This document shows positions 15,544 through 23,743 of a stretch of 53,836 nt of DNA, one piece after another. Both the position numbers and the translations under genes were made by a program. The DNA is taken from positions 1-53,836 of the forward strand of contig CAMWMD010000018.1 in NCBI GenBank assembly GCA_947175265.1. The letters run 5' to 3'. Origin of the DNA: an uncultured Porphyromonadaceae bacterium (GTDB lineage Bacteria > Bacteroidota > Bacteroidia > Bacteroidales > Muribaculaceae). The notes beneath the pieces are model-generated. The model was not told the DNA's origin. It made no database searches and saw only the letters and a program-made list of their open reading frames with translations. Position 1 is the first letter of the stretch, and the number at the start of each line of letters is the position of its first letter.

Positions 15544-18093
15544 ATGAAACGATTGATTCTTTCGCTTATAGCTGTATTATGGCTGGCTGCTGCCTATCCG
15601 GAGAAATTCACATATAATTTCAAAACTATGAGTTTATCGGAAGCTCTGTCTCTCATTGCCGAGGAGCATCCTCAACTTAAACTTAATTTTATATATAACG
15701 ATCTTGACAATTACAACGTTTCGGGCAGAATTGATACAGAAGATGGTTACACCGCCTTGAAGCAACTTATCGGGTTGAATCCTGTGTCGGTGATAAAAAA
15801 AGGAAATCACATTTATGTCGAGGCGCTCCAACACGGAAAATTCCGCTATTACGGCAATGTCGTAGGCAACAATGCTGAACCCGTTGTAGCTGCAACTGTG
15901 CTGATTCTCGCACCCAAAGATTCCACTGTCATAACTTATGGCATAACTGACAATGATGGTCGTTTTTCAATCCCGTGTGATCAAAAAGACGTAATCGGTA
16001 AGTTATCATGTGTCGGGTATAAAACCACATATCGTAAGTTCAATAATTTCAATGTCGGTTCCATCAAGATGAGCGAGAACCCTGTCTTACTCAAAAATGT
16101 AAATGTCACGGCCGACGATGCGCGCTTATACTCTGACAAATCGGTCTATCTTCCCTCTACAAGACAAAAGAATGCTTCCACCGATGCCACCGACCTGCTC
16201 AGACTCATGGCAATTCCTCAGATAAACATCAACCCCATAAACGGGGATGTGTCTGACAATGGAGGTAGAAAAGTTGCAATTTTCATTAACAATTCAGAGG
16301 CATCCAAAGAGGAAATCCAAGGTCTGCGCACACAAGATGTCCGTAAAGTGGAGTATCTTGAATTTCCTACAGATCCCCGTTTCCGGAATGAAGAACGGGT
16401 GATAAACTTTATTGTTCAGGAATATTTCTATGGAGGATATACCAAGATCGGAACAACCGACATTTTCCTTGCCGGATTCTCCAACAGATCCACCATTTAT
16501 TCAAAATTCTCATTTAAAAAATGGACTTACGATCTTTTCCTTGCTTCCGATAATATTGACAACCATCATACAGGAAAATCCATCGATGCCTCATATTCTT
16601 TAAATGACGATCAAAACAATCCCTACACTCTGCGAAGAAAAGATGAACTCGAGTCAAGCCATTTCAAACAGAATCAATTTCCAATCACTTTTCAGGTTTC
16701 TTATAATTCAGATAAAATCCAAGTGAGGAATACAGTAGGCTTCACTCATAATAATAAAGTAGCGGATAACGAAAGGGGTAAGCTTTATTATACACCCTCC
16801 AACGGGAATGATTTTTCATATTCACGTATGAATCCTTCTATCAATAATTCAATTGCCTATAACGGAATGTTGTATCTGTCATTGCCGAAAAACTTATCAA
16901 TAAATATCACTCCAAAATTCAGTTATGCGCGTAATAATGATGAATACAGATATGGTGCCTCAAGCTTACCGTCTCCGATAGAGCGGTTTGCCCGTGAAAA
17001 TGCCTATTATTATCGGGTGGATGCAAACATTACTAAGCAAATTAATAGCAATCATAGCCTGAGTCTGGGCGCCAACAGCGGCGAATGGATAAACAAACTT
17101 ACATATAAAGGCAGCGACAACTACTATGATTCTTTCCACTTAGGTTTTGTGGCTGCCCTTATTAACTACAATTTCAGGAAAAATAATGTCAATCTGAACA
17201 CAAGAATTGGTGTTTGTCTTGAACCAAGCAGGATAAATACCATAAAGGACAACGTGACTTATCCTTTTGCATCGATCAATTTCGGATATTCTCCTGATTC
17301 AAAAAATTCTTTTTCTGCTAATGTGGAATTATCCACCTCCTCGCCAACTATCAATCTCAAAGCATCAGACATACTTCAACAAAATGAATATATGTACGTC
17401 GGAGGCAATCCTTATCTCAAAAGTTCTCCTATGTTAGGGACGTTTTTATCATATACGTTTATACCCGGAAGCAATCTGACACTCAGTTTATTCGGTTATT
17501 TAATGGAATCATTTGATCGCATTATCGTCTCTTACGAACAATATAATGACGGACAAGCCATCTTAAGGAATCTAAATAATGACGGCGATAAGACAACAGG
17601 ACAGATAGGGGCGTCTGCCACCATGAATCTGCTGAACCATAGTCTTCAGATTCATGTCAATCCAAAACTCTCATTTTACAAGTCAACAGGCATTTATAAG
17701 AAATCATCCTTGCCGCTTTCATTAAATCTGCAGGCTACCTATTATCTTTCAAAATTTTATTTAAAAATATACTATCAATCTCCTCAAAAAGGAATATATA
17801 CGATGTATCCGGGGACATACTCCTATCCCCAATTCTACAGCGCCACCATCGGTTGGGCAAATTCTAATTGGAATGTGCGCTTTCACGCCTCTAATTTCTT
17901 CAGTAGGAAATGGATAAATGAAACGAGTGCAATTGAATCCAAATGGTATTCAAGCCATACCACCAACTTCAGTCCTGATTATCACAGTCAGATAGGTGTT
18001 ACGGCAACATATACATTCGGCTATGGAAAAAAGATGGCCCAAGGTTATGAGATAGGCGAACAAGGAAGTCCGTCATCCGCCATAATCAAATGA
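15544..18093 (+). CDS. STN-domain TonB-type outer membrane receptor of a signalling operon
   Basis: The 849-residue protein has a signal peptide (about 1-18). An STN secretin/TonB short N-terminal domain follows (about 25-95, SLSEALSLIAEEHPQLKL), then a carboxypeptidase-regulatory domain (about 98-185, ITDNDGRFSI), a plug-like region and a barrel. The STN domain is the part that contacts an anti-sigma factor, which fits the upstream DUF4974 gene two bases away. No SusD gene follows, so this is not a standard glycan-uptake locus. Ligand unknown. The region is more AT-rich than the core genes to its right, hinting at transfer. Confidence 0.88.
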   Translation: MKRLILSLIAVLWLAAAYPEKFTYNFKTMSLSEALSLIAEEHPQLKLNFIYNDLDNYNVSGRIDTEDGYTALKQLIGLNPVSVIKKGNHIYVEALQHGKFRYYGNVVGNNAEPVVAATVLILAPKDSTVITYGITDNDGRFSIPCDQKDVIGKLSCVGYKTTYRKFNNFNVGSIKMSENPVLLKNVNVTADDARLYSDKSVYLPSTRQKNASTDATDLLRLMAIPQININPINGDVSDNGGRKVAIFINNSEASKEEIQGLRTQDVRKVEYLEFPTDPRFRNEERVINFIVQEYFYGGYTKIGTTDIFLAGFSNRSTIYSKFSFKKWTYDLFLASDNIDNHHTGKSIDASYSLNDDQNNPYTLRRKDELESSHFKQNQFPITFQVSYNSDKIQVRNTVGFTHNNKVADNERGKLYYTPSNGNDFSYSRMNPSINNSIAYNGMLYLSLPKNLSINITPKFSYARNNDEYRYGASSLPSPIERFARENAYYYRVDANITKQINSNHSLSLGANSGEWINKLTYKGSDNYYDSFHLGFVAALINYNFRKNNVNLNTRIGVCLEPSRINTIKDNVTYPFASINFGYSPDSKNSFSANVELSTSSPTINLKASDILQQNEYMYVGGNPYLKSSPMLGTFLSYTFIPGSNLTLSLFGYLMESFDRIIVSYEQYNDGQAILRNLNNDGDKTTGQIGASATMNLLNHSLQIHVNPKLSFYKSTGIYKKSSLPLSLNLQATYYLSKFYLKIYYQSPQKGIYTMYPGTYSYPQFYSATIGWANSNWNVRFHASNFFSRKWINETSAIESKWYSSHTTNFSPDYHSQIGVTATYTFGYGKKMAQGYEIGEQGSPSSAIIK

Positions 18094-18546
18094 TGGTAGT
18101 TGGGTTATTGAGTGATTAGGATGTTGGGAGAATACAAATTTACCCTGATTCATAATCTTGATGCTTCTAAACAACAAGACTAATAAACCAAATTCAAATC
18201 AAAAATCAATGTGCTCTTGTATTTGACTAAATACTAATATTTTAATAACAGTGGTTAGATTTTTATCACACCACTACTAATTATGAATCAACAGAACAAT
18301 GTCGATGTATAAGCTATGTCTTTTAATGTATAAATCCGATAAATTTCTTATATTTCATTTACTTTTACGAACATAGTGGTATATTAACTTATGATACATT
18401 GTCTGTAAGCAGCAATTTCTATTTCTTATCTGAAATTGAAACATATTGATTAATTAAATTATTTTCGTTTCGCGAGCTCAACTTAAGGATTATGGAGTTA
18501 ACCTTCAACTTGAGCCTGCGAAAGTTGAGTTAAATTACAAATTATT
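18094..18546. other. AT-rich gene-free region ending in a 5' leader hairpin
   Basis: No gene longer than a few dozen codons is seen. The only structure noticed is an imperfect 22-base-pair stem at 18468-18523, just before the acidic-protein gene at 18547. Confidence 0.5.
18468..18523 (+). promoter_or_regulatory. long imperfect hairpin in the leader of the gene at 18547
   Basis: The left arm begins TTTCGC and continues GAGCTCAACTTAAGG. The right arm reads CCTTCAACTTGAGC then CTGCGAAA. They pair over about 22 positions with four mismatches around a 12-14-base loop. It ends 23 bases before the ATG at 18547, so it could affect translation or be an operator. Confidence 0.5.
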
Positions 18547-19158
18547 ATGAATGATTCTTATTACCGTGATTTGATAGATAAGGTACAGGCGAACCAGGAT
18601 AATATGTTCTACGGAATGGATGAGTCAGAAAAAGATTTCGAGGATTTCTCTAAACTATGGGAAATACTTTTCGATGATGATTCCGCTATAACACACGCGA
18701 CATTTTTTGATGCCTCAGATCTTTGTCTTTATTCTTTCTATGGCTGTAGTCAAAATCCTGAAGTTGTCTGGAACAGTATCCTCAATCGATTTAAGTCAGC
18801 CTTGAATGAAGATTCCGAATATAATGAATTTAGAGAAGGATTCATTAATTTTTCGAATTATAATTCTCAAGAAGGAGGAATTCCATCGACCATATCATAT
18901 GAAATGATGCGCTGCGCAATCGAGAAAGGTGATTTGCTCTTAATTAGCGCAATCCTGAATCTTGCAATTACGGAAGATTTATGGAATGAGGGGAATTCGG
19001 AATGGGACGTGTGGCTTGCAATATTTTCTGATAAAGATTTCTTCGAAGTAGAAAATTGTCAAGAATCAATTAAAGCACTTGATAATCTTAAAGGTAAATT
19101 CCACGATCCGGTCATTCTTGAGCGGATGGAAAGCCTCGACGAGATTCTCAATGGTTAA
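18547..19158 (+). CDS. acidic protein of unknown function, paralogue of the gene at 9864
   Basis: The 203-residue protein shares with the one at 9864 the start MNDSYYRDLI, the block DFEDFS-x-LWEILFDD, LCLYSFYG, and a C-terminal ES-x-[KE]AL-x2-LKGKF. It is acidic, helical and soluble with no signal peptide. The gene is more AT-rich than its paralogue. It follows the STN receptor operon by 450 bases and is followed by a strong bidirectional terminator. I do not recognise the family. Its repeated occurrence near mobile-looking or conflict-like genes is compatible with, but does not prove, an immunity or regulatory role. Confidence 0.75.
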   Translation: MNDSYYRDLIDKVQANQDNMFYGMDESEKDFEDFSKLWEILFDDDSAITHATFFDASDLCLYSFYGCSQNPEVVWNSILNRFKSALNEDSEYNEFREGFINFSNYNSQEGGIPSTISYEMMRCAIEKGDLLLISAILNLAITEDLWNEGNSEWDVWLAIFSDKDFFEVENCQESIKALDNLKGKFHDPVILERMESLDEILNG

Positions 19159-19210
19159 ATAAAATACTAACAAGTGACAGAACTCTTAAGACTGTCTCTG
19201 GCAATAATTA

Positions 19211-19251
19211 ACCGCCCCCAAAAGTTTTATGATAAAACTTTTGGGGGCGGT
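19211..19251. terminator. bidirectional terminator between convergent genes
   Basis: The perfect arms ACCGCCCCCAAAAGTTTTAT and ATAAAACTTTTGGGGGCGGT form a very stable hairpin between the acidic-protein gene and the leftward aquaporin gene. Confidence 0.85.
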
Positions 19252-19267
19252 CGACAATTTCGTTAAA

Positions 19268-19981
19268 TCATTTTTCTGCACTCAGTCCTTTCCAGACACT
19301 TGCACTAAGGAGCGCACCTGCCATAGGAGCAACTATAAACAGCCAAATTTGAGAAATCGGAGTACAATCACCCTGAATACAAGCAAATATAGCAGGACCT
19401 ATAGAACGGGCCGGGTTAACCGAGGTTCCGGTGATGGGTATGCAGACGATATGCACAAGCACCAGAGCGAGACCAATTGCAAGTCCAGCAAAAGACCCCG
19501 CACCTTTCTTGGAATCGGTAGTGCCCAGAACGACGAGCACAAATATGAAAGTGAATATAAACTCAGCTACAAAAGCCGGAATAAGATTTCCTTCCTGGAA
19601 CGAGTTGGCACCGGTTGTTGTGGTGTCGTTGAATATGGCCGAGAGTCCACCTTCATTACCCGTATGCACAAGGAAATAGATCACTGCAGAGGCAAGGATA
19701 GCCCCAATGACCTGATAGACCATATAACCTGCCGCCTCTTTTCCTTTCATGCGTCCGCTGGCCCAGACCCCGAAAGTGATAGCCGGATTGATGTGACATC
19801 CCGAAATACCGCCGATTGTGTAAGCCATAGCTACTACGGCAAGACCAAACGCAAAGGCAACGCCAAGGGTTGATACGCCAAATCCGGTTGTCCCGAGGCC
19901 GATTCCCGCGAATACCGCCGAACCACAGCCCATCAGTGTCAGCACGAATGTGCCCACCAATTCTGCCAAATACTTTTTCAT
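19268..19981 (-). CDS. aqpZ: aquaporin Z-type water channel
   Basis: At 237 residues with six membrane helices, it carries both NPA boxes (HINPAITFG, NPA at 65-67, and TSVNPARSIGPA, NPA at 189-191). The selectivity-filter residues H177 (in LVHIVCIP) and R192 after the second NPA fit a water-selective AqpZ rather than a glycerol facilitator, in which the histidine is replaced by glycine. It acts in the inner membrane as a homotetramer. The gene stands alone between two terminators. Confidence 0.92.
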   Translation of the reverse strand: MKKYLAELVGTFVLTLMGCGSAVFAGIGLGTTGFGVSTLGVAFAFGLAVVAMAYTIGGISGCHINPAITFGVWASGRMKGKEAAGYMVYQVIGAILASAVIYFLVHTGNEGGLSAIFNDTTTTGANSFQEGNLIPAFVAEFIFTFIFVLVVLGTTDSKKGAGSFAGLAIGLALVLVHIVCIPITGTSVNPARSIGPAIFACIQGDCTPISQIWLFIVAPMAGALLSASVWKGLSAEK

Positions 19982-20122
19982 ACTTTGATATAGTTTGTTT
20001 GTGGAATAAAATAAGATGATTCTTAATCATCTATGACAACTAAACGATTATTAGCCTCTTTTATTTTATATTCTATAGCCATGTATTTATTTTTTCCCTT
20101 CTCCACCCCAATCATTACACGA

Positions 20123-20149
20123 TAAAAAAAGCCGGACTAATGCCCGGCT
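20123..20149 (-). terminator. terminator of the Gly/Pro-rich protein gene
   Basis: Read leftward, GCCGGGCATTAGTCCGGC is a hairpin followed by seven T residues. It lies about 35 bases past the stop of the gene at 20185-20700. Confidence 0.75.
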
Positions 20150-20184
20150 CATATAATTGTTGCGCTAATCCTATGAAAGATTAT

Positions 20185-20700
20185 CTATAAATTAAAATAG
20201 TAGGTCCCTGTAGATAGGGGAGCATAAAAGTCGTATGTATTGCCATTAAGGAAGTAACTTGTATTATATGCCGGCATATCTATACCCCTCATCCAGGTCT
20301 GTGTAAAAGGATTATAGGCCGACAGAACAGTGACGTCATATTGCCCGTAACTGAAAGTATAACCCACTCTTAATGGAATATTTCGTAAATTTCCCATATT
20401 ATCATATCCCGTGGCTATAACATTTACAATTCCCTGATTGGCATACACCGGAGTTACGACAGGGGCGACATTCCATCCGGGACCACCAAAACCGGGTCCC
20501 ATGGGGCCCGGTGCTACCGGACCGGGGCCTCCAATACCGGGACCTCCACCTCCAATCGGAGCAGGATTAAAACTCCCTCCGCTTCCGGGTGCCGGCATGG
20601 AATTCTGTGCATAAACGCCCAACGCACTTATTCCCGTTATGGCCAATGTCATTATTAATTTAAGAAGATTCGTTCTCCTCATTTTTCTTTTCCTTTTCAT
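20185..20700 (-). CDS. secreted protein with Gly/Pro-rich linker
   Basis: The 171-residue protein has a signal peptide (cleavage after about residue 31, GVYAQ). A low-complexity segment of Gly-Pro-rich repeats (about 38-75, GGGGPGIGGPGPVAPGPMGP) follows, then a compact C-terminal domain of about 95 residues rich in Tyr, Asn and Thr (YFLNGNTYDFYAPLSTGTYY). I do not recognise the domain. The start at 20700 gives a very basic N-terminus (MKRKRKMRR); an ATG at 20682 is an alternative. It is likely exported and could be surface-exposed or periplasmic. Function unknown. Confidence 0.72.
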   Translation of the reverse strand: MKRKRKMRRTNLLKLIMTLAITGISALGVYAQNSMPAPGSGGSFNPAPIGGGGPGIGGPGPVAPGPMGPGFGGPGWNVAPVVTPVYANQGIVNVIATGYDNMGNLRNIPLRVGYTFSYGQYDVTVLSAYNPFTQTWMRGIDMPAYNTSYFLNGNTYDFYAPLSTGTYYFNL

Positions 20701-20849
20701 AATTTCCCTTTATATTTTATATCCTTAAAACAATCTGAAACCTAATAAAGATGTTTTCACTTTCTTCAAAAACAGTTAAAAAATGTAATCTGTATTGTCT
20801 CTTTATCAAAAGAGCGAATTTTATATGTGCCTTATTCCCGATTTTTTTA

Positions 20850-20857
20850 TAAATTTG
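20850..20857 (+). promoter_or_regulatory. -7 box for glycyl-tRNA synthetase
   Basis: TAAATTTG at 20850-20857 fits TAnnTTTG and is followed by a 110-base leader before the ATG at 20967. A TTTG at the ideal upstream spacing is not seen. The leader contains a GGTGCCGGGC stretch but no clear T-box. Confidence 0.45.
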
Positions 20858-20966
20858 CAAATTATTCCGCCTGACACCCCTCCGTTTCTTTCAGAAACCG
20901 ACGCCCTGGTGCCGGGCTTAACCTCAGGCCCACTCTCCGGCCAATAAAAATACTTCTTTATCAATA

Positions 20967-22511
20967 ATGGCAAAACAGGAAGACGTTTTCAAGACCATTG
21001 TGGCCCATGCCAAGGAATATGGGTTCGTGTTTCAATCAAGTGAGATTTACGACGGTCTCTCCGCCGTTTATGATTACGGTCAGAACGGTGTGGAACTAAA
21101 AAACAATATCAAACGCTATTGGTGGGAGGCTATGACTATGCTCCACGACAATATTGTCGGCATTGACTCCGCAATATTCATGCACCCCACTATCTGGAAA
21201 GCATCCGGACATGTCGATGCCTTCAACGACCCCTTGATCGACAATAAGGATTCTAAGAAGCGTTATCGCGCCGATGTTCTCATCGAAGATGAGATTGCCA
21301 AGTTCGACGACAAAATCAACAAGGAGGTGGCTAAAGCTAAGAAACGTTTCGGCGACTCTTTCGATGAGGCTATGTTCCGCCAGACTAATCCCCGCGTCCT
21401 TGAGACTCAGAAAAAACGCGACGAACTCCATGAGCGTTTCTCTGTGGCCATGAATGCCAACGACCTCAATGACCTCCGTCAGATAATTCTCGACTATGAG
21501 ATTGTTGACCCAATCTCCGGAACAAGAAACTGGACCGACGTGCGTCAGTTCAACCTAATGTTCAAAACCGAGATGGGCTCAACGGCCGACGGCGCTATGA
21601 ACGTTTACCTTCGCCCGGAGACTGCTCAGGGTATTTTCGTGAACTATCTCAACGTCCAGAAGACAGGACGTATGCGCATCCCCTTCGGCATAGCCCAGAT
21701 CGGTAAGGCTTTCCGTAATGAGATTGTCGCTCGCCAGTTCATATTCCGCATGCGTGAGTTCGAGCAGATGGAGATGCAATTCTTCGTGCGCCCCGGTGAG
21801 GAACTGAAATGGTTCGACTTCTGGCGTCAGACTCGCCTGCGCTGGCACAAGGCTCTCGGCCTCGGCGATCAGAAATACCGTTTCCATGATCATGAGAAAC
21901 TGGCTCACTACGCCAACGCCGCTACCGACATCGAGTTTGAGATGCCTTTCGGTTTCAAGGAGGTGGAGGGTATTCACTCCCGCACCAACTTCGACCTCTC
22001 TCAGCATGAGAAATTCTCAGGCAAGAAAATACAGTATTTCGACCCCGAACTGAACGAAAGCTACACCCCTTACGTCATCGAGACTTCAATCGGTGTAGAC
22101 CGTATGTTCCTGAGCGTGCTTTGCAGTTGCTATGAGGATCAGCCTCTCGAGGGGGGCGACCACCGCGTGGTGCTCCATTTCCCCGCGCCTCTCGCGCCCG
22201 TGAAATGTGCCGTGCTTCCTCTCGTGAAGAAAGACGGTCTTCCCGAAAAGGCTCGTGAGATTCAGCATAAACTCCGTTTTGACTTCACTTGCCAGGTGGA
22301 TGAGAAGGATTCTATCGGCAAACGCTACCGCCGGCAGGATGCCATAGGCACACCTTTCTGCATCACCGTAGATCACCAGACTCTGGAAGACAACACCGTC
22401 ACTCTGCGCCATCGTGATTCTATGCAGCAGGAACGCGTGGCTGTAGATGATCTGGAGAAGATTCTTGCTGAGAAAGTGAGCCTCAACAGCCTCCTCCGCA
22501 AACTCCTTTGA
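20967..22511 (+). CDS. glyQS: glycyl-tRNA synthetase (dimeric, class II)
   Basis: The 514-residue enzyme charges tRNA-Gly with glycine in the cytosol. It is the alpha2-type class II synthetase: the N-terminal part contains the eukaryote/archaea-like insertion (FDDKINKEVAKAKKRFGDSF), motif 2 lies around FRNEIVARQFIFRMREFEQM, and motif 3 is the TSIGVDRMFLSVL region. The C-terminal anticodon-binding domain is near APVKCAVLPLVKKDGL. Length and order fit the family. It has its own leader and terminator and is a core housekeeping gene. Confidence 0.96.
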   Translation: MAKQEDVFKTIVAHAKEYGFVFQSSEIYDGLSAVYDYGQNGVELKNNIKRYWWEAMTMLHDNIVGIDSAIFMHPTIWKASGHVDAFNDPLIDNKDSKKRYRADVLIEDEIAKFDDKINKEVAKAKKRFGDSFDEAMFRQTNPRVLETQKKRDELHERFSVAMNANDLNDLRQIILDYEIVDPISGTRNWTDVRQFNLMFKTEMGSTADGAMNVYLRPETAQGIFVNYLNVQKTGRMRIPFGIAQIGKAFRNEIVARQFIFRMREFEQMEMQFFVRPGEELKWFDFWRQTRLRWHKALGLGDQKYRFHDHEKLAHYANAATDIEFEMPFGFKEVEGIHSRTNFDLSQHEKFSGKKIQYFDPELNESYTPYVIETSIGVDRMFLSVLCSCYEDQPLEGGDHRVVLHFPAPLAPVKCAVLPLVKKDGLPEKAREIQHKLRFDFTCQVDEKDSIGKRYRRQDAIGTPFCITVDHQTLEDNTVTLRHRDSMQQERVAVDDLEKILAEKVSLNSLLRKLL

Positions 22512-22522
22512 TGACTAAATGA

Positions 22523-22563
22523 CAAGGCTCCGGCATGGAAGAAAATTCCGGGCCGGGGCTTTG
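22523..22563 (+). terminator. terminator of glyQS
   Basis: The arms CAAGGCTCCGGC and GCCGGGGCTTTG pair around a short loop and are followed by a T-rich stretch. They separate glyQS from lemA. Confidence 0.7.
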
Positions 22564-22580
22564 TACAATTTCACTCCAAT

Positions 22581-23171
22581 ATGAATAAAGTCTTTTCAAA
22601 AATAATACTTGGCACCGCTGCCATAGTCACCGCCTCTTCCCTATCCTCCTGCAATTACAACTCTCTCGTGGAGAAACAACAGGAAGTGGATCAGGCTTGG
22701 GCTCAGGTAGAGAACCAATATCAGCGTAGGGCTGACCTCATCCCGAATCTTGTAAATACGGTGAAAGGTTATTCCCAACATGAGAGCGAGACCCTTGAGA
22801 AAGTGACTGAAGCAAGAGCCAAAGCCACTTCAATCACCATTCAGGCCGACGACTTGAATGAAGAGACTCTCGCTAAGTTCCAGCAGGCTCAGAATGAACT
22901 CTCGCAGGCCCTGAAATCACTTCTCTCCGTGACCGAGGCTTATCCCGACCTCAAGGCTAATGAGAATTTCATGAATCTTCAGACCCAACTTGAAGGGACG
23001 GAAAACCGTATCGCGACCGAGCGCATGAGATACACCGAGGTTGTCAAGGATTATAACACGGCAATCAAGAAATTCCCCACCACGATATATGCCGGATGGT
23101 TCGGATTCTCACCCAAACCTCAGTTCAAGGCCGAGGCTGGCGCAGAGAAGGCTCCGGAGGTAAAATTCTGA
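22581..23171 (+). CDS. lemA: LemA family lipoprotein
   Basis: The 196-residue protein starts with a lipoprotein signal peptide (SSLSSC, lipobox cysteine at residue 24) and then has the LemA hallmark NSLVEKQQEVDQAWAQVENQ and YQRRADLIPNLVNTVKGY. The rest is helical, and the C-terminal part contains the ERMRYTEVVKDYNTAIKKFP signature followed by a hydrophobic stretch. LemA proteins are membrane-associated proteins of unclear role in the envelope. In many Bacteroidetes it precedes TPM-domain genes; here an FKBP-like lipoprotein gene follows 16 bases downstream. Confidence 0.92.
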   Translation: MNKVFSKIILGTAAIVTASSLSSCNYNSLVEKQQEVDQAWAQVENQYQRRADLIPNLVNTVKGYSQHESETLEKVTEARAKATSITIQADDLNEETLAKFQQAQNELSQALKSLLSVTEAYPDLKANENFMNLQTQLEGTENRIATERMRYTEVVKDYNTAIKKFPTTIYAGWFGFSPKPQFKAEAGAEKAPEVKF

Positions 23172-23187
23172 TCTAATTTCTGCATCT

Positions 23188-23715
23188 ATGAATTTTAAAA
23201 GATTAGTGCCCCTCGCCTTTCCGGCCCTCCTGATTTTCGCCCCATCTTGCCTGAAGGATGACCCGGCCGAAACATACGCCGATTGGCGTGTGCAGAACGA
23301 AGACTACATCACCGAAGCCGAGAGTTCCGGCAACTTCACGAAGATCACACCCGTGTGGGACAAGACTTCGTTTGTGCTCATGAAGTGGTTGCGTCACGGT
23401 GAGTCTCCGAATAAGATAAAGCCCCTTGATAATTCGACGGTGGAAGTGGTGTATCTCCTTACAAATATAAAGGGTGATACCCTCGATTCTTCCTACCGCC
23501 TGAATGCCGACAGCATTTTCCGTGTGCAACCGTCAAGCACGTGCACAGGGTTCCGTGTGGCACTCACCAACATGAACATCGGCGACAGCGTCGAGGCCAT
23601 AATGCCTTATTTCGCCGGTTATGGTTCCACGGGTTACGGAAGCGTGCTACCCTACTCATCTCTCATTTTCCAAATCAAACTTGTAGGCATCCCGGCTCTT
23701 GAAAAGAAGCCGTAG
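23188..23715 (+). CDS. FKBP-type peptidyl-prolyl isomerase-like lipoprotein
   Basis: The 175-residue product has a lipobox (LIFAPSC, lipidation cysteine at about residue 21) and an FKBP-type fold in the C-terminal half. The pattern VEVVYLLTNIKGDTLDSS, TGFRVALTNMNIGDSVEAIMP and GSVLPYSSLIFQIKLVGI follows the family's order (core strand, 'G...al..m..G....i.P', 'iPp.s.L.f...l'). It likely folds envelope proteins at the periplasmic side. A stop codon at 23713-23715 precedes the S9 peptidase gene start at 23744, so the two are probably cotranscribed with lemA. Confidence 0.85.
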   Translation: MNFKRLVPLAFPALLIFAPSCLKDDPAETYADWRVQNEDYITEAESSGNFTKITPVWDKTSFVLMKWLRHGESPNKIKPLDNSTVEVVYLLTNIKGDTLDSSYRLNADSIFRVQPSSTCTGFRVALTNMNIGDSVEAIMPYFAGYGSTGYGSVLPYSSLIFQIKLVGIPALEKKP

Positions 23716-23743
23716 AATAACCATTCCTTATAATCTAAACAAA

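Noticed and set aside
21096..22412. Minus-strand frames within the glycyl-tRNA synthetase gene
   Set aside because: They are opposite-strand shadows of a conserved enzyme and show no family features.
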